The notes under the pieces: generated by a model
Seen by the model: only the letters and a program-made list of their open reading frames with translations
The model's database searches: none
Told to the model about the DNA's origin: nothing
Source: Pseudomonadota bacterium
GTDB lineage: Bacteria; Pseudomonadota; Gammaproteobacteria; Burkholderiales; Ferrovaceae
Reading direction: 5' to 3'
DNA: 8,618 nt
Assembly: GCA_021828575.1 (NCBI GenBank)
Contig: JAJZEL010000173.1
Coordinates: 1-8,618, forward strand
Part shown: positions 1 through 6,062 of the stretch, piece after piece
How positions within the stretch are numbered: the first letter of the stretch is position 1
How the letters are laid out: the number at the start of each line of letters is the position of its first letter
Made by a program: the position numbers and the translations under genes

Positions 1-1622
1 GCCTGTGCTTCGATGTCCAGCAATTGTTGTCCGAGCAGATGGCTTTGTTGTTCAAGCGCATTCCGGTCCAGCAAAACCCCGTTTCGCTCCATGCGCCAGA
101 GCACTTGCTGAAGCGGCAATTCCAGATCTGCATAAATGGACCGCAGGGCAGGTTCTTTTTCCAGTTGTGGATACAGGTGCTGATGAACCTGCCAAGTCAT
201 GTCCGCATCTTCCGCAGCATACTCGGTAGCCCTATCCAGGGTCACCTGATCAAATCCGATGGCGTGGGCCCCTTTTCCGGTAACGGCTTCATAAGACAGA
301 GTGTCACGATTCAGGTGGCGGCGGGCCAGGCTTTCCAGGTTGTGCGGTTGATGGGCTTCCAGGACATATGACTCGAGCATCGTGTCATGTGCAATACCCC
401 TGAGGGTGATGCCATGGTTGGCGAACACGTGTTGGTCAAATTTCATGTGCTGCCCTGCTTTGAGGCATTTTTCGTCTTCAAGCCATGGTTTGAGCTTTTC
501 TAGTGTTTTATCCAGAGGGATCTGTGTTTCGCTGTCCGGGCCGCGGTGGGCCAGAGGCAGGTAGGCAGCCTTTCCGGAGTGCATGCAAAAGGATAGGCCC
601 ACCAGTCTGGCGTCCAATGGGTGAAGGGCCGTGGTTTCCGTATCCAGTGCAACCAAGGGGGCGGCGTGCAATTGATTCAGCCAGAAGGACAGACGCTCTT
701 CCGTCAGAATGGTTTCGTAGTCGTGGGGGATGGCAGGCGGAGGGGAGGGGGCGGGGCCTGAGGGAGCAGGGATTTCGATTTGCCAGCTTCTCAGGTCGTA
801 ACGTTCCACGAGCGCGCCGAATGAAACAGGGTCGATGGGGGTGATCTGCAGGTCTTCTATCTGTCGGTCAAGAGGAACATCTTGGCGGATGGTCAGGAGA
901 GATCTGGCCTTGGGTAACCAGTCCAGGGTTTCTCTCAGGTATTTGCCAGGTATGCCTGGAATATCGTCTGCCTGAGCCATGATTTGCTCTAGTCCACCGA
1001 ATTCCTGGATCCATTTGAGCGCCGTTTTTGGACCCACTTTGGATACACCAGGAACATTGTCTGCGGTGTCGCCGGTAAGGGTCAGATAATCCACGAAACG
1101 TTCGGGCGGCAAGCCATACTTTTGGGTGGCGGTTTCCCTATCGAGAATTTCATTCTTTAGCGTGTCCATCAGTTTGACGGACGGAGCCAGGAGTTGAACC
1201 ATATCCTTGTCCCCGCTGGAAATGAGAACGTTAAGCCCACTAGTGACGGCTTGATGGGTCAAGGTGCCAATGACATCGTCAGCTTCGACGCCGGAAACCA
1301 GAAACAACGGCCATCCTAGAGTCTGGATTGCAGTTTGCAGTGGTTCCACCTGACAGGCCAGGTCGGGGGGCATGGGAGAGCGGTGGGCCTTGTATTCAGG
1401 GTATTGTTCATGCCTGAAGGTAGGGCCCTTGGCGTCAAACACGCATGCAGCGTAATCCGGCTTATAATCCCGCAAGAGCCGACGCAGCATGTTGAGGACG
1501 CCGTAAATGGCTCCCGAGGGTTCACCCTTGCGGTTACGCAGGTCGGGCAAGGCGTGGTAAGCGCGATAAAGATAGGACGAACCGTCCACCAGAAGCAGAA
1601 GTTTTTGTGAACGATCATCCAT
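1..1622 (-). CDS. polA: DNA polymerase I, N-terminal 540 codons (partial, runs off left edge)
   Basis: DNA polymerase I fills gaps, removes RNA primers and serves excision repair in the cytoplasm. Translation from the ATG at 1622-1620 begins MDDRSQKLLLLVDGSSYLYR. The 5'-nuclease domain (about residues 1-285) shows Asp13, the EADD motif with Asp115/Asp116, GDKD with Asp138/Asp140, and LTGDTADNVPG with Asp185/Asp188; these match E. coli numbering. A Pro/Ala/Ser-rich linker lies near 285-297. The 3'-5' exonuclease domain keeps its DEDD residues: DTETT (Asp327, Glu329), KFD (Asp396) and YAAEDAD (Tyr468, Asp472), so proofreading should be active, unlike in Taq-type enzymes. The polymerase domain opens with a LELPLQQVLWRMERNGV stretch and is then cut by the window edge; the family is usually about 900-930 residues. 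It is divergent from hemF. No strong Shine-Dalgarno is visible before the start. Confidence 0.97.
   Translation of the reverse strand, partial: MDDRSQKLLLLVDGSSYLYRAYHALPDLRNRKGEPSGAIYGVLNMLRRLLRDYKPDYAACVFDAKGPTFRHEQYPEYKAHRSPMPPDLACQVEPLQTAIQTLGWPLFLVSGVEADDVIGTLTHQAVTSGLNVLISSGDKDMVQLLAPSVKLMDTLKNEILDRETATQKYGLPPERFVDYLTLTGDTADNVPGVSKVGPKTALKWIQEFGGLEQIMAQADDIPGIPGKYLRETLDWLPKARSLLTIRQDVPLDRQIEDLQITPIDPVSFGALVERYDLRSWQIEIPAPSGPAPSPPPAIPHDYETILTEERLSFWLNQLHAAPLVALDTETTALHPLDARLVGLSFCMHSGKAAYLPLAHRGPDSETQIPLDKTLEKLKPWLEDEKCLKAGQHMKFDQHVFANHGITLRGIAHDTMLESYVLEAHQPHNLESLARRHLNRDTLSYEAVTGKGAHAIGFDQVTLDRATEYAAEDADMTWQVHQHLYPQLEKEPALRSIYADLELPLQQVLWRMERNGVLLDRNALEQQSHLLGQQLLDIEAQ
742..764 (+). 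other. Potential G-quadruplex tract inside polA (template strand)
   Basis: The plus strand, which is the template for polA, carries four G-runs with short loops: G4, A, G5, C, G4, CCTGA, G3. This fits the common G3+N1-7 quadruplex pattern. A further G5 lies at 725-729. On the coding strand the tract encodes the Pro/Ser/Ala linker between the 5'-nuclease and proofreading domains, around residues 287-295. The composition may simply reflect proline codons (CCC/CCG) in the linker; quadruplex formation is an inference. Confidence 0.4.
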
Positions 1623-1697
1623 GGCGTGACATTATCCCAGAACTTCAGCGGCCTGCGTGTTTATCCCTTTATTCATTTTCTTCATTGATCTTCTTCC
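1623..1697. promoter_or_regulatory. Divergent polA / hemF intergenic region (75 bp)
   Basis: This short gap must hold the start signals of both genes unless they lie inside the neighbouring gene. Minus-strand candidates for a polA -10 box are GATAAT (plus 1631-1636), which would leave an almost leaderless mRNA, and GATAAA (plus 1660-1665), which would leave a leader of about 30 nt. Neither has a good -35. For hemF, TTCAGC at 1644-1649 with CTTTAT 17 bp downstream is the best but weak pair. The 27 nt before the hemF ATG are pyrimidine-rich (TTC repeats) with no Shine-Dalgarno. I see no clear operator palindrome. Confidence 0.35.
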
Positions 1698-2594
1698 ATG
1701 AATACTTATCAAATAAAACAGTATCTGCTGGATTTGCAGAATCGTATCGTCAACTCTCTTGAGTCCATTGACGGCAAGCAGTTTCGTCGTGACATTTGGG
1801 AAAGACCGGGCGGGGGAGGGGGCGTCAGCGCGCTGGTGGAAGAGGGGGGGGTATTTGAGCGAGGGGGGGTCAATTTTTCTCACGTCATGGGTACCGGTTT
1901 GCCGCCTTCGGCCACGGCGCATCGCCCAGAACTTGCAGGACGGAATTTTGAAGCGCTGGGTGTTTCCCTGGTATTGCATCCGCGAAACCCCTACGCTCCG
2001 ACAGTACACATGAATGTGCGTTTTTTTGTGGCATTTCACCCGGAATTGCCTCCTGTCTGGTGGTTTGGCGGGGGCATGGACCTGACACCCTATTACGGTT
2101 TTGTGGAAGATGCCGAGCATTTCCATCGCCAATGCAAGGCAGCACTTGATCCATTTGGTAACCAGTACTATTCCGAATTCAAAAAATGGTGCGACGAGTA
2201 TTTTTTCCTGAAGCACCGTCAGGAACCCAGAGGGGTGGGTGGGATATTTTTTGACGATTTCAACGATCTGCCTTTTGAACAGGCGCAGGCCTTGTGGCAA
2301 AGCGTGGGAGATCATTTCCTGCCGGCGTATACGCTGCTTGTGGAGCGCAGGAAGGGCCTTCCTTATGGGGAAAGGGAGCGCGATTTTCAGGCTTTTCGAC
2401 GAGGACGGTACGTGGAATTCAATCTGGTCTACGATCGGGGTACCTTGTTCGGATTGCAATCCGGGGGCAGGACGGAATCCATCCTGATGTCGTTACCTCC
2501 CATAGTGCGCTGGCGCTATGACTGGCATCCGGAGCCGGGAAGTCGTGAAGACGCCCTACTTCGCGACTTCATTAACGGCCGCGACTGGGTGTGA
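1698..2594 (+). CDS. hemF: Oxygen-dependent coproporphyrinogen III oxidase
   Basis: HemF oxidatively decarboxylates two propionate side chains of coproporphyrinogen III to give protoporphyrinogen IX, using O2, in the cytoplasm; this is a late haem-synthesis step. The 298 residues match the usual length (E. coli 299). Diagnostic motifs are GGVNFSHV (56-63), SATAHRPELAGR (71-82), HPRNPYAPTVHMNVRFF (94-110), WWFGGGMDLTPYYGF (121-135) and the C-terminal RYVEFNLVYDRGTLFGLQSGGRTESILMSLPP region (237-268). The four family histidines are at 94, 104, 143 and 173, each two below E. coli 96/106/145/175. The ATG at 1698 is the first start in frame and aligns with family N-termini; it has no Shine-Dalgarno. 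Glycine codons near residues 38-57 create long G-tracts, but the frame stays intact. The stop shares one base with the livH start, so hemF appears to head the liv operon. Use of O2 implies aerobic or microaerobic growth. Confidence 0.97.
   Translation: MNTYQIKQYLLDLQNRIVNSLESIDGKQFRRDIWERPGGGGGVSALVEEGGVFERGGVNFSHVMGTGLPPSATAHRPELAGRNFEALGVSLVLHPRNPYAPTVHMNVRFFVAFHPELPPVWWFGGGMDLTPYYGFVEDAEHFHRQCKAALDPFGNQYYSEFKKWCDEYFFLKHRQEPRGVGGIFFDDFNDLPFEQAQALWQSVGDHFLPAYTLLVERRKGLPYGERERDFQAFRRGRYVEFNLVYDRGTLFGLQSGGRTESILMSLPPIVRWRYDWHPEPGSREDALLRDFINGRDWV
1808..1869 (+). repeat. Cluster of mononucleotide G-tracts in hemF
   Basis: Within 62 bp of the hemF coding strand there are five G-runs: G3 (1808-1810), G5 (1812-1816), G5 (1818-1822), G8 (1844-1851) and G7 (1863-1869). 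They encode Gly-rich conserved segments (PGGGGGVS, EEGGVF, ERGGVNFSH), so protein conservation explains the glycines but not the choice of GGG codons. G8 and G7 are long enough for polymerase slippage, and the cluster could fold as a quadruplex in DNA or mRNA. They are also places where sequencing errors collect; the frame as given is intact. Confidence 0.6.
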
Positions 2595-3514
2595 TGGCCA
2601 CTTTTTTTCAGCAACTGGTGAACGGCCTGACGCTAGGCAGTATTTATGCTCTTGTAGCGTTAGGCTACACCATGGTGTACGGCATCATGGAACTCATCAA
2701 TTTTGCCCATGGTGATATGGTCATGGTGGGCGCGTTGGTCACTCTTTCCCTGACGCATGTACTCGCTGGTCTTGGAGTTCCACTTGCTCTGGCACTCCCT
2801 CTGTCACTTCTTGGGGCCATGGCAGTTTGCATGGCGCTGGGGTGGCTGATTGAGCGGGTTGCTTACAGACCGTTGCGTCGGGCCCCCAGGCTTGCACCAC
2901 TTATTACTGCCATAGGCCTGTCCATGGTGATCGAGCAGGTGGCAGCGTTGCTATGGGGACGTGGCTACCTGACCTTTTCCTTGCCCGTCAGTCGCGTCTG
3001 GAATCTGGGTGGAGTGGTGGTGACCCCTATTCAGACGGGTGTCCTTGGATTATCCCTTCTGCTGATGTGGGGGTTGCTCTGGCTGGTCAGGAAAACCTCG
3101 TTGGGCCGGGCCATGCGGGCCACCGCCCAGAATCCCGAAGTGGCGCGTTTGATGGGGGTGGACACGGATCAAGTCATTTCCATGACTTTTGTACTCGGTT
3201 CTGCGCTGGCTGCCGTGGCCGGCCTCATGGTGGTGGCTTACTACGGCATAGGCAATTACACCATGGGATTCATGTTGGGACTCAAGGCATTCACTGCCGC
3301 AGTACTGGGAGGCATCGGTAGCTTGGCAGGAGCCATGTGGGGTGGCCTGCTTCTTGGTGTGGTGGAGGCATTAGGGGCAGGTTATATCGGGGATGTGACA
3401 GGAGGCCTGTTTGGGAGCAATTACAAGGATGTTTTTGCGTTCCTGGTGCTGATCGGCGTACTGATATTTCATCCGCAGGGCTTGTTGGGTGGTCGCGCCG
3501 GAGAAAAAGTATGA
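2594..3514 (+). CDS. livH: Branched-chain amino acid ABC transporter, permease LivH
   Basis: LivH is one of two inner-membrane subunits forming the pore of a high-affinity branched-chain amino acid (LIV) importer. The 306 residues match the family (about 300). The N-terminus MATFFQQLVNGLTLGSIYAL and the YTMVYGIMELINFAHGD motif (25-41) are typical, as are LRATxxN-like RAMRATAQNPEVARLMGV (172-189) and the ATPase-contact loop LKAFTAAVLGGIGSLAGA (230-247). Some eight hydrophobic segments are visible, ending in the HPQGLLGG tail. I chose the ATG at 2594, whose A is the last base of the hemF stop (TGATG), over the GTG at 2591 because the family begins close to this ATG. There is no clear Shine-Dalgarno, so translation probably depends on re-initiation after hemF. 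LivM follows with a 4-bp overlap. A permease for another LIV-family substrate (amide, urea) is possible but the binding protein favours branched-chain amino acids. Confidence 0.93.
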   Translation: MATFFQQLVNGLTLGSIYALVALGYTMVYGIMELINFAHGDMVMVGALVTLSLTHVLAGLGVPLALALPLSLLGAMAVCMALGWLIERVAYRPLRRAPRLAPLITAIGLSMVIEQVAALLWGRGYLTFSLPVSRVWNLGGVVVTPIQTGVLGLSLLLMWGLLWLVRKTSLGRAMRATAQNPEVARLMGVDTDQVISMTFVLGSALAAVAGLMVVAYYGIGNYTMGFMLGLKAFTAAVLGGIGSLAGAMWGGLLLGVVEALGAGYIGDVTGGLFGSNYKDVFAFLVLIGVLIFHPQGLLGGRAGEKV

Positions 3515-4554
3515 AGGGCGTTTCCTGCAGGTGGCTGGTTCTCGGAGGGGCTGCCCTCATATTGTTGCCATTTGCCCTTGAATTGTTGCTGGGCAATGGT
3601 TGGGTACGCATCGTCGATTTTGCCCTGTTGTATGTTTTGCTGGCCCTGGGCCTCAATATTGTGGTGGGCTACGCAGGGCTTCTGGATTTGGGCTATGTGG
3701 CTTTTTTTGCAGTAGGGGCTTATGTATACGCCTTGCTGAATTCACCCCAATGGGGCCTCCATTGGCCCATCTGGATCGCATTGCCCGCAGGGGCCCTGTT
3801 GGCTGCCTGTTTCGGTGTGTTATTAGGGGCGCCCACCCTCAAGCTGCGAGGAGATTATCTTGCCATTGTCACCTTGGGATTCGGAGAGATCATCCGGATA
3901 TTCCTCAACAATCTCGATAGCCCAATCAACATCACCAATGGGCCTCAAGGCATAGAACTGATCGATTCATTGCATTTTGGCAGCTTGTCTCTGGGCCAGA
4001 TGCACCATGTTCTGGGTCTTCGCATACCAGCCGTGGTGAATGTGTATTACCTTTTTCTTGTCGTTGTTGTTTTGGGTATGGTTTTTTCTCATCGCTTGGA
4101 GCGTTCACGGATAGGGCGTGCGTGGGCGGCCATTCGGGAAGACGAAGTGGCCGCAGCCAGCATGGGTTTAAATACACGAAATCTTAAATTGCTGGCATTT
4201 GCCATGGGGGCCAGTTTTGGGGGTCTGTCAGGGGGGCTATTTGCGGGGTTTCAGGGTTTTGTGAGTCCGGAGAGTTTTACGCTTCAGGAGTCCGTCATGA
4301 TCCTGTGCATGGTGGTTCTGGGTGGAATGGGACACATTGCCGGTGTGGTGCTGGGGGCGATGTTGCTGGCCATCCTGCCTGAAGCATTGCGTGCAGCAGG
4401 TGACTGGGAGCAGATGGTTTTCGGGCGGATCTGGGTGGATCCCTCCAATCTCCGGTTACTGCTTTTTGGTATGGCTCTTGTGCTAATGATGTTGCGTCGA
4501 CCTGGTGGGTTATGGCCTTCCAACGCAAGACGGAACGAATTGCAGGGACAGTGA
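3511..4554 (+). CDS. livM: Branched-chain amino acid ABC transporter, permease LivM
   Basis: LivM is the second membrane subunit and pairs with LivH. The 347 residues lack the long N-terminal extension of E. coli LivM (about 425) and match the short form common in other proteobacteria. Recognisable segments are ALGLNIVVGYAGLLDLGYVAFFAVGAY (45-71), LKLRGDYLAIVTLGFGEIIRI (110-130), GRAWAAIREDEVAAASMGLN (202-221) and the ATPase-contact loop ESVMILCMVVLGGMGHIAG (260-278). The reading frame is open further upstream, but the ATG at 3511 is chosen because it forms an ATGA overlap with the livH stop, has GGAG (3500-3503) seven bases before it, and gives a family-like start with a hydrophobic segment at residues 8-28. 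The C-terminus RRPGGLWP is also typical. It is followed 6 bp later by livG. Confidence 0.94.
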   Translation: MKGVSCRWLVLGGAALILLPFALELLLGNGWVRIVDFALLYVLLALGLNIVVGYAGLLDLGYVAFFAVGAYVYALLNSPQWGLHWPIWIALPAGALLAACFGVLLGAPTLKLRGDYLAIVTLGFGEIIRIFLNNLDSPINITNGPQGIELIDSLHFGSLSLGQMHHVLGLRIPAVVNVYYLFLVVVVLGMVFSHRLERSRIGRAWAAIREDEVAAASMGLNTRNLKLLAFAMGASFGGLSGGLFAGFQGFVSPESFTLQESVMILCMVVLGGMGHIAGVVLGAMLLAILPEALRAAGDWEQMVFGRIWVDPSNLRLLLFGMALVLMMLRRPGGLWPSNARRNELQGQ

Positions 4555-4560
4555 CATCAC

Positions 4561-5343
4561 ATGGATGAATATCCCCTGCTGGTTGCTGAACGGATAGGCA
4601 AACACTTTGGTGGATTGCGTGCGCTTCAGGGAGTCTCACTGTCCCTGGGTGAAAAGACCATCACTGGACTGATTGGACCCAATGGAGCAGGGAAAACCAC
4701 TTTTTTTAATGTGCTGACGGGTATTTACAAGCCTGATGAAGGAACGGTTCATTTCGCAGGCGCTCCTTTGCCGTCTGGAAAACCTCATCGGGTGGCAGAG
4801 CGGGGTATTGCGCGAACGTTCCAGAACATCCGTCTGTTTTCACAAATGACAGTGCTGGAAAACGTCATGGTGGGCCGACATTTGCGTACCCGTGCCGGGT
4901 TGTTGGGCGCACTTTTTAAAACGGCAGGCACGTTGAGGGAAGAGCAAGCCATCAGGGACCGCGCGTTTCAATTGCTTGAATTTGTCGGGATCGCTGCTCA
5001 TGCAACGCGAGTGGCTGCCACCTTGTCCTACGGCGATCAGCGCCGTCTGGAAATTGCCCGGGCTTTGGCTACTGATCCCCGTCTGTTGGCGCTCGATGAA
5101 CCGGCAGCAGGCATGAATGCCATGGAACGTAAGCGTCTTGGCGGCCTCCTTGAGCAGATCAGGAACATGGGAACAGCCGTGCTGCTGATTGAGCATGATG
5201 TCCGGTGGGTGATGGGTCTGTGTGACCGGATCACGGTTTTGGATCATGGAGAGCGCATTGCTGAAGGGACTCCACGAGAAGTACAGACTGACCTTCGGGT
5301 CATTGAGGCCTATCTGGGCACGAGCCGGAGTGTAACCGCTTGA
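4561..5343 (+). CDS. livG: Branched-chain amino acid ABC transporter, ATP-binding protein LivG
   Basis: LivG is one of the two cytoplasmic ATPases that drive the importer. The 260 residues show, in order, Walker A GPNGAGKT (39-46), the Q-loop in RTFQNIRLF (Gln88), the signature LSYGDQRRLEIARALA (155-170), Walker B LLALDEP (175-181), the D-loop PAAGMN and the switch His212 in LLIEHDVRWVMGL. The LSYG signature, the PAAGMN D-loop and the final EAYLG are LivG hallmarks that separate it from LivF. The signature has Asp159 where most LivG proteins have Gln (LSYGQQ). The ATG at 4561 is preceded by AGGGA (4544-4548), about 12 nt upstream, a longer spacing than ideal. Its stop overlaps the livF start by 4 bp. 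Confidence 0.94.
   Translation: MDEYPLLVAERIGKHFGGLRALQGVSLSLGEKTITGLIGPNGAGKTTFFNVLTGIYKPDEGTVHFAGAPLPSGKPHRVAERGIARTFQNIRLFSQMTVLENVMVGRHLRTRAGLLGALFKTAGTLREEQAIRDRAFQLLEFVGIAAHATRVAATLSYGDQRRLEIARALATDPRLLALDEPAAGMNAMERKRLGGLLEQIRNMGTAVLLIEHDVRWVMGLCDRITVLDHGERIAEGTPREVQTDLRVIEAYLGTSRSVTA
5327..5330 (+). promoter_or_regulatory. Shine-Dalgarno for the livF TTG start
   Basis: GGAG lies 9 nt before the TTG at 5340, inside the end of livG. Together with the TTGA overlap with the livG stop it supports TTG rather than a later codon as the livF start. Confidence 0.55.
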
Positions 5344-6062
5344 CCATCTTGCTGGACATTGCCGGACTCAGTGTGTGTTACGGAGGCATCAAGGCGGTTG
5401 CCGAGGTAGATCTGGTTGTGCACGAAGGCGAACGCGTTGCCCTTATTGGGGCCAATGGGGCAGGTAAAAGCAGCACCCTGAAGGCGGTGGCCGGACTGAT
5501 GGTTCCTTCATCGGGTCAACTGCTTTACGACGGGACGCCGCTTGAACGATTGGCGGTATGGCAGCGTGTGGGGGCGGGATTATGTCTTGTGCCTGAAGGA
5601 CGCGGGGTGTTTCCCCGGTTAAGCATTGAGGAAAACCTTCTGATGGGCGCTTGGCATCGTCGCCGTGATGCGGGTGTTTTATCTGATATGGAGCGGATAT
5701 ATGGATTGTTCGAGCGCCTGAAAGAACGACGTTTACAACCTGCGGGCACCCTGTCGGGTGGCGAACAGCAACTTCTTGCCCTGGGGCGGGCGCTCATGTC
5801 CAGACCCCGCTTGCTGCTGCTGGATGAACCCAGCATGGGGCTTGCTCCCCTCATGGTAGAAAAAGTATTTGATGTGATACGTGCCATTGCCGGAAGTGGG
5901 GTCACGCTGCTGTTGGTGGAGCAGAATGCGCGACTGGCCCTCGAGCTTTGCGACAGGGCCTATGTAATGGAATCGGGAAAAGTGGTGCTGACAGGGAAAG
6001 CGGACGAGTGCCTGCGCGACGCTCGGGTGCAGGAAGCGTACTTGGGGGGGGATCAATCCTGA
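5340..6062 (+). CDS. livF: Branched-chain amino acid ABC transporter, ATP-binding protein LivF
   Basis: LivF is the second ATPase and forms a heterodimer with LivG. The 240 residues show Walker A GANGAGKS (37-44), the LivF-type Q-loop region LVPEGRGVFPRLSIEENLLMG (83-103), signature LSGGEQQLLALGRALM (138-153), Walker B LLLLDEP (158-164) and SMGLAPLMVEKVF. The switch position reads VEQNA (193-197) instead of the usual His; this substitution is typical of LivF, so the partner ATPases are asymmetric. The start is a TTG overlapping the livG stop (TTGA), which gives the expected N-terminus LDIAGLSVCYGG after a few residues. Near the C-terminus a G8 tract (6044-6051) encodes the glycines of YLGGDQS. 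The stop at 6060-6062 lies inside the 3' end of the opposing livK. Confidence 0.94.
   Translation: MTILLDIAGLSVCYGGIKAVAEVDLVVHEGERVALIGANGAGKSSTLKAVAGLMVPSSGQLLYDGTPLERLAVWQRVGAGLCLVPEGRGVFPRLSIEENLLMGAWHRRRDAGVLSDMERIYGLFERLKERRLQPAGTLSGGEQQLLALGRALMSRPRLLLLDEPSMGLAPLMVEKVFDVIRAIAGSGVTLLLVEQNARLALELCDRAYVMESGKVVLTGKADECLRDARVQEAYLGGDQS

Noticed and set aside
503..844. Plus-strand open frame inside polA rich in Gly and Arg
   Set aside because: It is antisense to the polA linker and exonuclease domain, has low-complexity composition and matches no family that I recognise.
1632..2459. A 275-codon open frame on the minus strand, antisense to hemF
   Set aside because: It is wholly covered by hemF, which has complete family motifs. 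The translation is rich in Arg, Pro and Cys without recognisable domain structure, as expected of a shadow frame in GC-rich coding DNA.
2591..2593. GTG as alternative livH start
   Set aside because: The ATG one codon later gives the overlap TGATG with the hemF stop and the usual N-terminus. The GTG would add a single residue and has no better ribosome binding site.
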